64,000 nt of DNA from Cutaneotrichosporon cavernicola (Eukaryota > Basidiomycota > Tremellomycetes > Trichosporonales > Trichosporonaceae). Numbering within the stretch: the first letter of the stretch is position 1; each line of letters starts with the position of its first letter. Position numbers and translations under genes: made by a program. The DNA lies in NCBI RefSeq assembly GCF_030864355.1, contig NC_083393.1, positions 930,001-994,000 on the forward strand. The letters are read 5' to 3'. Positions 10,973 to 22,535 of the stretch are shown here, in pieces. Under the pieces are notes generated by a model. That model saw nothing but the letters and a program-made list of their open reading frames with translations. It did no database searches and was not told the DNA's origin.

Positions 10973-11726
10973 ATGGACCCCATGGCCTCCGTCCGCGCAT
11001 CGACCCGCCTCAGTATTGCTTGGGCTGGCCGACCGGCAAAAGAGGACACGGATACGCTCGTCCTGACGATTGACGGGCTTAGTATCGACCTACGCGTGTT
11101 CATTACCGACCCGCAGAGGGGAGGTATTGATTGGGCGAGTGTCGGGGCTATCTCATATGGCGAGGGACATTCGGATGGTGAGCGTTCGCCCCCGCTCACT
11201 GACTCCCATCCCACCTCCACCCACCCGCCCACTGAAACTGACAACAGCAACCCCCCGCTTAATCTGGACGCAGCTCCTAGACTCGCGCCCACCTCCACCA
11301 ACCGAAGCGAGTGCAGGCTCCTTCTCTATCCTGAACAGCACCGACGTTCTAGAGACCGGCGTGATGTATAACCCTGGGACTGAACTCGACGAAGCGTATG
11401 ATGAGGTATGGCGACGTCTCTCCGTTCCCCCCGGATCCAAATATACCGTCTTGGAACGCGTCGACGGCGTATATGGTCTTCCGGGAAGTGACCAGGACAA
11501 GGCACACAAATTGCCCAGGGCATTTATCGCTCGCATTGGGGGATGGGTTCTGGGATTGGGGCGGGATGAGAAGGGCGAGTTTAGCGCATACAGAGATGAC
11601 GAGGGGATGCGGAAATACAGCTTTGGAAACGGGCTGCCGACGCCAAGTGCCGAGGTGCATGCTGGTGAGCGGATCCACCTCGACGTAGGCGAGTGGGTTG
11701 TCCGCGTTGCTGGCCGGACTGGATAG
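10973..11726 (+). CDS. HRI1: Hri1-family protein
   Basis: Homologue of yeast Hri1, a small cytosolic fungal protein of unknown biochemical role reported to bind Sec63 and Hrr25. Exons 10973-11177 and 11248-11726 give 227 residues. Family features are the opening STRLSIAWAGRPAKEDTDTL, followed by LVLTIDGLSIDLRVF, the block RLIWTQLLDSR after the intron, YDEVWRRLSVPPGS, and the C-terminal half with FIARIGGWVLGLGRDEKGEF and GEWVVRVAGRTG, consistent with two lipocalin-like beta barrels. An in-frame ATG at 10949 adds eight residues. It lies 212 bp downstream of UTP4 on the same strand. The 70-nt intron ends with actgacaacag. Confidence 0.85.
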
Positions 11727-12122
11727 AGGACATGCATATCGTTGATCGTTGAGTTGAGCGAGTTGAGCGTGGGCGTGGGTGGGGTCAAGACACGTGCGCG
11801 AGTGTGACTTGGTAAGAGAACGGGGATAGCCGAGGCCAAGTCTGACTTGCTTGGGGAACCGAGATAACAAACAAACAGTACCCTCGCCACTCACTCTAAA
11901 GCACAATCCCATCTACTACGCATCATCATCACCGTGTCCAAATCATCACCCCACCTCGCCCATTCACCATTCACCATTCACTATTCACCATTAGCTACTT
12001 AACAAGACTGTTTCCCCGTCCTCTTCCTCTTCCTTCTCATTCTCCCCTCTCTCCTCTCTCTCTTCCCCTCTTACCTTCTATATTTGCCACCCAATATCCC
12101 CTCACACACACCTTTGCCACCC
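11727..12122. other. intergenic: URC1 promoter and pyrimidine-rich leader
   Basis: No gene is seen. It holds a short heptamer repeat of the attcacc type (about 11960-11992) and a C/T-rich stretch (about 12003-12075) just before the URC1 ATG, as is common at transcription starts in these yeasts. Confidence 0.5.
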
Positions 12123-14304
12123 ATGTCGACGTCGGACCAACAGCTTGCACAGGTCCTCGAGCTCCTCCAGAGACTTCATACCAAGCAGGAGGCGCTTGCT
12201 GAGGAGGTACGTTGTCTTGATCTGGGGTGAGGCTGTTCACCGAGGTTGAGGAGGTGGTTAACTGAGATGGTGGAGGTGACTCACCAACGGACGGCGACGT
12301 GGCCTATTCACCGCCCCGTGCCCCGCATGTCCCGCCCCCTTGGATGGCGAGTGAGAGCTGGTCTGTTAACCCTAGCCGTCACCCCAATTCACATACCTCC
12401 CCCGCAATCACTGACCCCAGGTCGCAGCCCTCAGAGGCTCCCGCACCCCAGGTGTCGAGGAGATCCCGTGCGGTCCCGCAGGGATCAACGAGCCCCTCGG
12501 CGGCGGGATTCGTGCATACCGCTCCGCCTCAAAGAGTACTGCGTCGCCTCCTCCCACCGTCGCACCGCTGAGCCCGACCTCCTCCAGCAGCGTGTTTGGC
12601 ACGTCGCCGGTCGCGACCAACCCGCTCTCCCTCACTGCCATGAATGGAAATGGCAAGGAGGAGAAGGAGGACCGCGTTCAGAAGAAGAAGGGGCTTTACC
12701 CGTCCCGCGTTGTGCTCACTAGTGCGTCTGCTTTCTTCCGACGAATGCAGCTAACAGCAGCGTACCCCGGCCAGGCAGGGATTAACCCCGTCCCTATCAA
12801 CTGGGGCGCCGGACGTGAGTAACCTTTCAGACATGCCCCCGCACACACTCACTCCAGCTTCGCCCCTCGACCGTGGTCCCGTCGTCTGCTCCCGTATCGC
12901 CAAGAACCTCCTCATGCGCAACTCGATCGGTGCGCACGCTGGCAGCTACTCGATCTACCGCGCGCTCTCGATTGCTATGGGCCAGCTGTCGCCGAGCTGG
13001 CGCCCCGATCTGTGCAACACACATGTAAGCTGCAAGCTGCCAGTTCTGAGCTCACGCAGCCTCCGTTCACACTCCCGCCACAACCTGGGTGGTTCGGTGA
13101 TGGCAATGGTGGCAACGAGCACGATTGGAAGATCGTCTCGTTCGACCCGTGGGGCGCGATGGTCCAGGAAATCTGGGGTAAGGAGTACGGCGAGGGCCTT
13201 GACGTGCGCCCAACCATCTCCCAGACAAAGGCCCACATCAAGATCGAGGAGCTCGACGCCCTCGCACGCAAAGGTGAATTTCCGATCGACGGCGACATCG
13301 TGATAAAGAGCCCTGAGCTCTCCGCCTTCCCTGGTGTCGACCAGGGTGTCGAGGTCAACACCTTCAAGGCCGCCGTCGACCCCGTGTGGTACCTCCCTGG
13401 TGTCGCCGAGCGCCTGGGCATCGACGAGAGTACCCTCCGTCGCGCGCTGTTCGAGGACACGGGTGGCATGTACCCTGAGCTTCTCACGCGGCCGGACATC
13501 AAGATCTTCCTGCCTCCTATTGGCGGCATGACTGTGTACATCATGGGCGACCCGGCCAAGCTCAGTGACCCCAACACTGAGGTGACCTGCCGCCCGCACG
13601 ATAGTTGTTCGGGCTCGGATGTGTTCGGTTCCGACATCTGCACGTGCCGCCCGTACCTGATCTTCGGTATCTCTGAGGCGATCAAGTGCGCCCAGCGCGG
13701 CGGTGTGGGCGTCGTCGTCTACTTCCAGAAGGAGGGGCGTGCGCTCGGCGAAGTCGTCAAGTACAGTGAGTGCCACCGAGAGAGCTCAGCTCCAAGCTCA
13801 GGCCCACCCCGTTCATCAGCTCTAACAGCAGTGGTGTACAACCGCCGCAAGCGGGGCGGCGACAGCGCGGCAGAGTACTTCAACAACACGTCGGCTGTCG
13901 CGGGTGTCAAGGACGCTCGGCACCAGGCGCTCATGCCTGACGTTCTGCACTGGCTCGGTATCACGCACATCACCAACCTCATCAGCATGAGTAACATGAA
14001 GTACGACGCAATCATCAAGTCGGGTATCACTGTGCAGAACCGTTACGAGATCCCGGACGAGCTGATTCCGGCGGACGGGCGGGTCGAGATTGATGCCAAG
14101 GTGGGCGACTGCGAGATTGCGAGCTGCGACAACTGTGGAGATCCTTCGCTAGCTGACACCAGATCCAAGCTGGGTACTTCTCCAAGAAGGAGGTCACGGA
14201 TGAGCTTGTCCAGAAGACCAAGGGCCGCAACTGGGGTGAGTGGCAGGGGCGGCTCAGCGGCGTCGTGGTGAAAGAGCTGACATCCAGAGGACATTGTCCA
14301 CTAA
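12123..14304 (+). CDS. URC1: uracil catabolism protein Urc1 (GTP cyclohydrolase II-like)
   Basis: Homologue of fungal Urc1, needed for the URC pathway that uses uracil as nitrogen source; it is related to GTP cyclohydrolase II, though its exact reaction is not settled. Eight exons: 12123-12206, 12421-12721, 12761-12814, 12858-13024, 13060-13765, 13832-14100, 14163-14235 and 14288-14304; 556 residues. After a 120-residue extension come the family N-terminal domain (YPSRVVLTTYPGQAGINPVP; RIAKNLLMRNSIGAHAGSYS) and the cyclohydrolase domain. The zinc site is visible as SCSGSDVFGSDICTC, matching the C-x10-C-x-C spacing of GTP cyclohydrolase II, followed by VYFQKEGRALGEVVKY. The last exon encodes only EDIVH plus the stop, and its in-frame fit supports it. 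The acceptor at 13829/13832 is a tandem site giving either KYM or KYTV. The 214-nt first intron is the longest in the gene. Confidence 0.93.
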
Positions 14305-16011
14305 GTCGCACCCATGCCCACTAAGCCATACCCATGTCGTCAGATACCAGATACCCATCGGGCTCTCTCTCTCAGTAGTTGTCATGTCGCCTCCGCGATG
14401 CATCAAAGTTGTCAAGGTTCGGTTCGGCGTTACCCCCCACGATGTCAATAGGCTCTCGAGATCTTGAGATCTCGATGACGGGGGCTCCACTGCTTCAGAA
14501 CGTATCGACTTGCAGTACCAAGCAAGACCCGCATTCCACGAGAACGCGAAGCTCTACTGACCGCTTGAACCCCACAGTCCCCAATCAAGGTCGGATCCGG
14601 TTCCCGAATACCACGACTTCCCGAGGGCTTGATCAGTTCAGCAGTAGTATTGACGTACATCAAACGCCCCGTCTGCCAATCTCAATGCGGTCGACGTTGA
14701 GGGCCACATTGACGCGACATCGCATGTAGTGCGGTCAACATGCAGATTCCACGTTCTGGTCATGTAGTGCCCCACTATCGGATCCCTCTGGCCGCTCATG
14801 ACCAATGGCCGTGGCTGATGGAGCCCCAATAGTGACCAAGCGTCCACAGCGGTCCTCAGGTCCGCAGGTACCAGGAATGCTCCTCCCTTCCGCTTCCGTC
14901 TTGCTCCCCACCCATTCTGACTGTGGCGAGGTTTTCTGACGTAATGGTTTAGCGATGTGGACGAATGAGCTACAAGAGCTGCAACTCTTGTGGGACAGGC
15001 ACGACATGGAGTGCTTTGTACAACGGCCTCAAAGCCTTCCATTACCGCAGGTTCCTATCTTGGAGCTCTGCCCACAATCCGACATGACGCAAATAACTAC
15101 CACCACTCGCATTGATCGGACGCATCGGAGCGACGCCTCCGAGATCCCCTCCGCCGCCACTGACATGATCTGCAGGCACCAAGCCTTGTTCACATGTCCG
15201 GACCGGCGGCAACGATTGTCTGTGCGCTGGGGCGTGAGCTGGGCGTGCGTTGGGCGTGCGTTGGGCAATTCCATTAGTCTGTGTTGATTGAACCGTCCCC
15301 CCTCAAACAAGGTCGAATCCCGCCTCTGGTCGATCGAATCGACTATTGACCGCGACCACGCCAACTTGGATCGCACGGAAGGCGAGCTAACGTGTGCTTG
15401 AGATGCTGACGACCAAAGGATCCAAGAGCGAAGAGGGACGTCGTCACAGCGCCACAGCTAGGCACATGGAGCATCAGCTGGCCACAATCATATTGCAAAG
15501 AATCCCCAACCATTCCGCACATACCGCAAACACTTGCTCCCTCTGCTCATATGGGCCACTGCGATTCACCTCGGATCGGGTACGCGGCCGACGTCTCCGA
15601 GATAACCTTGACCCAACCGCCCTTAGCCGGCATTCACAGGCACTCTGCCTGCACCCTCACGTTCACGTACAAGCTTCGACCCTGACCCACTAACCTAACG
15701 GGATTACGGTTTTCCTTTGCTTTGGTGGCCTCAACATTCAAATCCAGCTCCACAATTGCAACATGTTGACGACACAGAAACTAGTGGACCCCGCGGGACA
15801 AAGGGTATAAAGTATCAGTGGCCCCGACCTGGTCTTCTTCATCAGCCACTCGAGCACTCCTCGAACCCCGCCTCCATCTCGCCTTCCTCAACAGCGACGT
15901 CGGCCTTCCTTGCTGACTTGATCATTCTCAATAGGGTTTTTTGGCTCTTTTCCTCGACTCTTTCCAAACTCTAACCTCCCAACCTCCCTCCCCCCAACCA
16001 CCACCGACATC
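14305..16011. other. intergenic, 1.7 kb, upstream of the FucP-like transporter
   Basis: No reading frame here has coding character on either strand. The right end carries a TATA-like element (15806-15811) and a C/T-rich leader. A B-box-like ggtcgaatcc near 15310 is not part of a convincing tRNA. Confidence 0.5.
15806..15811 (+). promoter_or_regulatory. possible TATA box of the FucP-like gene
   Basis: TATAAA within gggtataaagtatc, about 200 bp before the ATG at 16012 and followed by a C/T-rich tract. Position and context fit a core promoter, but this is inference. Confidence 0.35.
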
Positions 16012-17508
16012 ATGCCAGGCGGCGCAGTCGGTCCCGTGTCTGCCGGAAACGTCTTCAAGACTGGCCTTTTCCCGCGCCAGTACCGTGAGCCATCCCTCCT
16101 TTGTCGCCCCGCTAACCTCAGTCTGGGCGTTCATCCTCGTCACCTCGCTCTTCTTCCTCTGGGGCTTTGCGTACGGCCTCCTCGATGTCCTCAACAAGCA
16201 CTTCCAGAACACGCTCGGCGTCACCACAAGCCAGACCACCGGTCTTCAGGCCGCTTACTTTGGTATCGGTTACTTTGCCTTCTCGCCCGTCGCGGGTGAG
16301 GTCCTCCGCCGCCGCGGCTACAAGTTTACGATCATCATGGGCCTGTGCCTGTACTCTCTTGGTGCGATCCTTTTCTGGCCCGTCGCCAAGAGTGCCGCCA
16401 CCAGCACGAACAAGCAAGCCATCTTCGGGGGCTTCGTCGTCTGCACGGCCGTGATTGCTTGTGGTCTCTCGACTCTTGAAGTCTCGGCCAACTCCTACGT
16501 CTCCGTCATGCCGCCTGTTTCGATTGCCTCGCTCCGTCTGCAGTTCTCACAGGCTTTCAACGGTGTCGCGTCGTTCTCTGGGCCCCTCATCGCATCCAAG
16601 TACTTCTTCTCCGACGCGAACTCGACAGACCTTACCAGCGTCCAGTGGGTCTACCTCGCAGTCTCGGCCATGGGCATGATTGTCGCCGTCGCGTTCTTCT
16701 TCACCAAGCTCCCCGAGGTTTCGGAGAACGATCTTGAGCTCGAGCTCGACCAGGTTCCCGAGCACAAGCAGAAGAGCATCTGGAAGGAGACCCGCTGCCT
16801 TACTGGCGCCCTCGCCCAGTTCCTGTATGTTGGTGCTCAGGTCTCAATCGGTGCGCTGTTCCTTTACTACACCCACGAGGGCGCTGGAATCAGCGACTCC
16901 CGCGGCTCGCAGCTCCTCTCCTACGCGCTCATCCTCTTCACCGTGGGCCGGTTCGTCGTCACTGGCCTTCTCTCCATCTTCACTGCTCCCACAATCCTCT
17001 TCGTTTTCGGCATCATTTGCACCGTCGTCGCCATCCTCATCTCCACCCTCCACGGCATGGCCGGTGTCGCTTGCCTCATGATGATCATGTTCTTCGAGTC
17101 CTGTGAGTATATTCTCTTCCCTTGTTTTGGTTCAACTTTGGATTTGGCTGACACCCAGGCATGTACCCCTGCATCTTCACGCTCGCCACCAGCGGTCTCG
17201 GCCACAACACGCGCCGTGGCGCATCTATTGTCGTCATGGGTGTTTCCGGTGGTGCCGTCTTCCCTCCCATGCAGGCCGCGATCAAGGACGCGTACAACGC
17301 CCGCGTATCCTTCTTCATCGTCGTCCCCTGCTTCCTCTACATCACATGCTGGGCCGCCTACACCTGGGTCCTTGACGGTCGCCAGACCTTTGCTCTCAAG
17401 GCCAAGAAGGTCGAGCAGACAGCCGACATTGAGAGCATGAGCGTCATGAGCGCCGACGGCAAGCCCGAGGACGTCAAGACTGACATTGTCACTCCCAACA
17501 AGTTGTGA
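16012..17508 (+). CDS. FucP-family MFS sugar transporter (L-fucose/galactose permease type)
   Basis: Plasma-membrane proton-sugar symporter of the FucP branch of the major facilitator superfamily. Exons 16012-16084, 16122-17102 and 17159-17508 give 467 residues, close to the family length (E. coli FucP has 438). The first membrane segment and its signature are FFLWGFAYGLLDVLNKHFQ, followed by the GLQAAYFGIGYF segment of TM2. About 12 hydrophobic segments follow, with a hydrophilic loop (LPEVSENDLELELD) in the middle and a charged cytosolic tail. The motif LEVSANSYVSVM around TM5 is typical of the FucP family. The natural substrate cannot be read from sequence; fungal members have been linked to fucose, galactose and other hexoses. 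It stands alone with 1.7 kb upstream and 1.3 kb downstream. Confidence 0.9.
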
Positions 17509-18312
17509 ATAGATATTGGGTAGGGGGCAAAGGGTAGAGGGTAGAGGCTATGGAATTTTATCTTGTTTTGAAGTGTCATTGATGCAGTACTGCTGGCTAT
17601 GTCGAGAGACGCACACAGCCATCGAGAGGTGAGCGAGCGAGCCTCAGCGAAATGTCCTTGCCAAGAACACGATACATCATCTGAGCTCGTGCCTATTGCT
17701 TACTAGTTCGCCATTAGCGCCTTATTCAAAACGCCGAAATTCCATCAGGGGTAAAATCATACACAAAGGTACAAGGTTTACACCCGATTGAGCTCTCAAC
17801 TGAGACTGTATGGAGAGTTCTCTCGACTCGTTAACTGGCTGGTGACAATCATGCTTGGGCTTAACCATTCCTCAACACAGCGCCCTCTGTCTTAAACTAG
17901 GGTATGGGGTATGGAGGACGGATATGACCGGATTCAAGGCTGATGTGAGATGGATGCACACCAGATCCGCAGCCTATCAGTGAGTGAATTCCCTTGAGGC
18001 TGTGTTATGAGAGCGGCAGTGCGCTTTGAGGGAATTGTTTAAAAGGGGTTTGGGAATTGGGAAGATAATTGAAGCATTTTGATTTGATAGTTGGAATATC
18101 TTAAATTAGAGGTGGACATGTTATGCCAAGCTACTGACACTAGTACTATTCTAATACTACAGTACTGGGTTTTGTTTATGACTTGATCCGCTCCGCTCTT
18201 GAGCCGTGTCAAGCCCTGTCAACAAACCATTTTCCTTCACCTCTTGCACATCCGGATCCGCATCTATAAGGCCACAATATCAACAACTACAGTACAAGGA
18301 TACATGCATCAT

Positions 18313-18361
<49 letters not shown>

Positions 18362-18790
18362 ACTACTACACTACTCTCAAACTCTCTTCTCTTCTCTCCT
18401 TTACTCCTCTATCATCGGAATGGTTGAGCCAATACAACCCTAACCGCTCGTGCCTTCCTCATACCCGAACCATACTCTCCCCGGCTTGGGCCCAACACCT
18501 GCATACCGTAACTCTTTTAATCACGCATTACACAACTACGCACTACAAGACGACTGGTCGACGACTGGTCTCCTCCTACTCCTCCTACTCCCTTCCTACT
18601 CCTTGTCCGCCCCCCCCCCCCTTCCCTCCCTCAAGCTACTCTACACAACCCCAATCCATCACCCTTAATTAAACACGCTCACTTTCCCTCGTCGATCCCC
18701 TACCTGATCACATCACGAGGTCAACCCCGATCTACACACTCTTTACACCTCACCTTACCTTCCCTCTCATCTCATCACATCTAGCCCACC
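17509..18790. other. intergenic, 1.3 kb
   Basis: No gene is seen. It includes a (CT)21 microsatellite, a C12 tract at 18610-18621 and an AT-rich part around 18000-18180. The C/T-rich last 450 bp probably form the promoter and leader of the next gene. Confidence 0.5.
18318..18359. repeat. (CT)n microsatellite
   Basis: About 21 perfect CT units in the pyrimidine-rich region upstream of the F-box-like gene at 18791. Confidence 0.95.
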
Positions 18791-20350
18791 ATGCCTTCCC
18801 AAACTCTTCCCCCGCCGAAGAAACGCAAGAAATGGTCTCTCTCAGCGTTCTGTATTGGCGAGGTCCCAGAGGAGCACAACGTCCACATCCGCAGGCCGTC
18901 TCTCATCCTCCAGACCAGGCCGTACACGCCGCCAGCGTCCGTCCACAAGACCGTCTCCGCATCCACCGCAGCGCCCAAGCATCCGGTCCGCCCTCGCACC
19001 ATCCGCTTCCAGGACCCCCTCCCGGTCCCACGCACCCTAATCACGCCGTGCAAGGATATCCTCGTGCGCGTCGCATACTTCTGCGACTCGCAGAACCTGC
19101 GCAAGCTCCGCAGCGTGAGTCGTGAGATGCGTTCTATCGCAGAAGGTATTCTGCTCCGGCACGTCCAAGTCGGACGTCGCGGCGTCCTCGTCGTTCCTCC
19201 ACCAGGCGGAACTCGGTGCTGGGCACCTTCGTCAGTCGATGTCGATGATGCACCGGCGCTCGCATCGCTCACAGCACTCACAATGCCGAGGCCCAGTGCC
19301 AAGGAGAAGGCGCTCGTCACTGTCAAGGAAGCCCCAGAGTCTGGGGAGGACGAGGAGACTCTTTCACTTTGGGCGCAGCACCGCCACAGCATTGATGAAC
19401 GTGACGAGGACGCGCCATGGTCCGACTCTGACACCGATGCCGAGAGCGACGACGAGTCCCTCTGCTCCAACGAACCTTCCTCGTTCTCCACGACCATGGC
19501 CGCATCGTGCAAAGGCTTACACCTCCCACCCGCTGCCAACGTCACGTTCATTCTCCCAACTCGCTCTCGCCTCATGCGCAAAATCCGCGTCGCCGACATA
19601 CAACCAGAGGCAGAGGTCGCTGTACTCCGCCGCTTGATCTCGGTACCACCGCCTATTGCTCGCGCTCTTCCTGGCGCGAGTGGGACGCTGACGAGTGACA
19701 CGGTCATTGTCTTCTCTCGTTCACGCGATGACGTGCCGCCAGCGTACCCGCGTCCAGCATTGACCACCTCATCCGCGCGGACGGTCATCACCAACCTCCT
19801 CGATGCGGAGGGGACTGAAGGACTCGAGGGCCTGTCGTGTGGTATGCAGCACACGATCATAATCATCACCCCAGCGACCGCAGAGGCCAAGGCCAAGAAA
19901 GAGGAAACTGTCGAAGCCACAGACGAAGACGCCGAGGTCGCCACGCTCGTCGACGTCTCTCGCTATCGCAGCCTCAGCCCTGCGACCACCGCTGTCGCCA
20001 GTCCCGAACAGGCCATGCGCCAGAAAAGACTTCTCGAGGAGGACGCTGATCCGCATCGCCTCATCGAGAGTCTCGCCACCAACATCGCACGCCTGCTTCC
20101 CGAGTCGGACAGTACGTGGACGATTGTCGGGGCCGAGAGCTGGCCTTCCGACTGGGTCAATGGCCGGAGCGGGCGCAAGCTTGCGCCCAACGACGGGAGG
20201 GATATGCAGGACGCGCTGCGTGCACTTGTGTCGGACAAGTTTGCAGAGTGGGCGAGCGAGGACAGCGCGGAGCGCCTACACTTCGTCTCCCGCGCCGACT
20301 GGGCACGCGAGGTCGGCAATGAGGTGTACAGGCTCGCCAGTGAGTTGTGA
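18791..20350 (+). CDS. F-box-like hypothetical protein
   Basis: Single-exon protein of 519 residues with no enzyme signature. It begins with a basic, NLS-like patch (PPKKRKKW). At about residues 78-125 there is a helical block, ITPCKDILVRVAYFCDSQ then NLRKLRSVSREMRSIAEG and ILLRHVQVG, which resembles an F-box followed by a short beta strand. If so, it would bind Skp1 in an SCF ubiquitin ligase; this is inference. The middle is acidic (SDSDTDAESDDES), and beta-strand segments at intervals (TVIVFSRS, HTIIIITP, TWTIVGAESWP) recall the degenerate repeat domains of fungal F-box proteins. The protein at 30166-31389 has the same layout and a similar helical block. It converges with the NCBP3-like gene, with only 153 bp between the stops. 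Confidence 0.8.
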   Translation: MPSQTLPPPKKRKKWSLSAFCIGEVPEEHNVHIRRPSLILQTRPYTPPASVHKTVSASTAAPKHPVRPRTIRFQDPLPVPRTLITPCKDILVRVAYFCDSQNLRKLRSVSREMRSIAEGILLRHVQVGRRGVLVVPPPGGTRCWAPSSVDVDDAPALASLTALTMPRPSAKEKALVTVKEAPESGEDEETLSLWAQHRHSIDERDEDAPWSDSDTDAESDDESLCSNEPSSFSTTMAASCKGLHLPPAANVTFILPTRSRLMRKIRVADIQPEAEVAVLRRLISVPPPIARALPGASGTLTSDTVIVFSRSRDDVPPAYPRPALTTSSARTVITNLLDAEGTEGLEGLSCGMQHTIIIITPATAEAKAKKEETVEATDEDAEVATLVDVSRYRSLSPATTAVASPEQAMRQKRLLEEDADPHRLIESLATNIARLLPESDSTWTIVGAESWPSDWVNGRSGRKLAPNDGRDMQDALRALVSDKFAEWASEDSAERLHFVSRADWAREVGNEVYRLASEL

Positions 20351-20503
20351 GTTGTAAGGACTAGCTAGACTTTTGTAGAGTACACTGGTTGTTGTTTGGT
20401 GTGCAAACCGGTTAATAGTTGCTCATTCCGCCTAGTTGTGGTAGTTTTACGATATGGAATGAACAGCAATGTGTTGGATAGCATGCTACAATATGATGGA
20501 ACA

Positions 20504-21921
20504 CTAGGATTCGCCGCGCGACGCAAACATCTCGTCCAGTTCTGCCGTCAGCTGCGCCCTTCAGAACACAGGTACTCACCGCGGTCCAGATCATCCTGCT
20601 TGGCATGAGCGCGGCGGGGCGCGCGTTCGCGGCGCTCTCGGCGTGGGTCGCTTCCCTCTCGCCTATCGCGCCGCTCGTACCGGTGGCCATAATCGCGACC
20701 GTCGTCCTCCTCTCCATCGCGTCTTCTTGCCATCCAATCGAGGTCGGCATCAAGGTCCTCAACACGTGCACGTCTCGGTCCGCGCTCGCGCCTTTCACTA
20801 TCATCATAGCGGTCTCGCCCAATACGGCGCGCAAAGTCACGCCCCTCCCCGCGCGTCCCCACCCGGTCATTGAGGTTCCGCGGTTCCTCCCACCGTCCCC
20901 CTCCAGTTCGCCGCGCGGAAGTCTCCTTGCCAGCCGCCCGCCCATGCTTGGCATACCAAGAACTCTCGCCTGCGCCGCGCTTGAACTTGGTGTTATCGGC
21001 CTCGGTCGCATACCTCACTGTTACCCTTGAGTTGGGGTCTACGCCGTCGGCAAATCGTTCCTTTTTGGACCCAGCCAGTGGAGCGAGGTCGAATGCGCCG
21101 TTGGTCGATCCGCGAGGCACATCCGCCCGGAACGCACCGCGACCTTTACGCACCGGCTCTTCGGAAGGTGACTTGCTCCTCTCGTCAGACGCATCGCGCG
21201 CTGCCGCAACAGCTTCGAGTTCGGCGTCGAGGTCGGCCGCACGGCGGTCCGGTTCCGGCGTTGGCGAACGACGGGGGAGCAGAGCGGATGGGAAACCGTG
21301 TGCCGCGCGCTCCATGAGGGGGTCGTCGCCTTCGGTTGGGTCGAATCCTGCTTTCGCCAACATGCTGAGAGACAATAACGCCGCAGCAGGCGTGGGAAAG
21401 AGGAGGATGAGGGTGGAGTCATTGAGCCACTCGATACCCATGACGCCGACACCAAATTCGGACACCCAAGTAAACACCTTTGCAGTCGAGAGGTGCTTGA
21501 TCAATTCCGAGGACACGAAGAGTGCGTTTGGACGAATGTTGGACTCGGAACCTTCAGATACGGCCGCAAGCCAGTCCGTTGGATCCTGCTTGTCCAGCTC
21601 GAGTGCGAGGGCGGTGAGGCGTGGATCGCGGGCGATACGCCGCTCAGCATCGTGGTGGATGATACCGGTCGATTCTTCGGCTAGATAGACCTTTCCCTTA
21701 CCCATACGCCCCACAAGGGACTGCACGTGTTCGGGAACTGGTTCGCGGGGTCCGCGTTCACGGTCGCGGCCGCCTGAACGACGGCCCGGAAAGTCGTCGA
21801 GTGGGCGATCGAGGAGCATATCGACGTCCATCTCGGTTGTCTGTTCCGGTGCTGGCGCGGGAGGAGGAGCTGTCGGCCCACTGTCATCCGCGTCCCAGGG
21901 GAGGCCGCCGTCAATGTCCAT
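20504..21921 (-). CDS. NCBP3-like nuclear cap-binding protein
   Basis: Probable homologue of NCBP3 (C17orf85), an RNA-binding protein that associates with the nuclear cap-binding complex and mRNA export factors. Exons 21921-20580 and 20541-20504 give 459 residues; the short second exon encodes the tail ending MFASRGES. The key region is at about residues 130-190: RPNALFVSSELIKHLSTAKV, then GVMGIEWLNDSTLILLFPT, an atypical RRM in which the NALF and IEWLNDST parts match the family. The N-terminus is acidic and Pro-rich. From about residue 290 the protein is rich in Arg, Glu, Asp and Gly with many RR, RER and RDR pairs, as in other NCBP3 proteins. The 38-nt intron ends with gctgacggcag. It is divergent from SEC9, with 614 bp between starts. 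Confidence 0.8.
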
Positions 21922-22535
21922 TGTGGATGGATGTCAAGATTGTGATGGTTCAAACAAAGCGGAGATGCGAGGAATCAAAATGGTTGTGGTTGCATTACTG
22001 AGGAGGGGGGCAAGTTGGAGGAAAGTATACCTGACGTTGGGCCTCCACTTCCACGTGGTACGTTCTAACGTAAGAAGCTGGGAATAATGCTGTACAGGCC
22101 GGAGAATTGCGAGTAATTGGTTTTGCCACTCAACTACATATCCTAACAGTTTCTAATACAATCTAATAGGAGGCTTAATAATCTTCAGGTACAGCCACTA
22201 ACCGCGGGTGCCCCTCAATCTCCACCTCCCTCCCGCAAAGTCCCTTGAGGCTTTGTGATGCAGTCCTGTCCTTCCTCCCAAGCCAAGCCCCTCATCACAC
22301 TGCCACCTTAACCTTGACGTGTTCAATCTCCTCTCTCTACAACTTCTTCTATTCAACCTTTCGTTTCACAAGAACTAATCTACGACCCTCACGCCCACTC
22401 TCTAGCATACACATCGATTACAGCTCTCGTCTCTGCTCCATCCCCGCACCACCGCCTCAAGGGCCGTGCTCTTCCTCCCACTCTCCCACCTCATCCTTGA
22501 CTTGACAACTCAACACTTCTATTACACTAGGCAAC
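21922..22535. promoter_or_regulatory. divergent intergenic promoter region, NCBP3-like / SEC9
   Basis: 614 bp between two start codons on opposite strands, with no gene. The SEC9 side is C/T-rich (22320-22530), typical of a leader; an AT-rich core lies at about 22100-22190. Confidence 0.5.

Noticed and set aside
15305..15330. B-box-like ggtcgaatcc, possible tRNA
   Set aside because: It lacks one T of the consensus and no A box or cloverleaf can be folded around it. The gttcgaat on the minus strand near 27715 fails in the same way.
18781..19944. Minus-strand frame of about 387 codons opposite the F-box-like gene
   Set aside because: Composition is Ser/Arg/Thr-rich antisense noise; the plus-strand product has folded segments and a leader.
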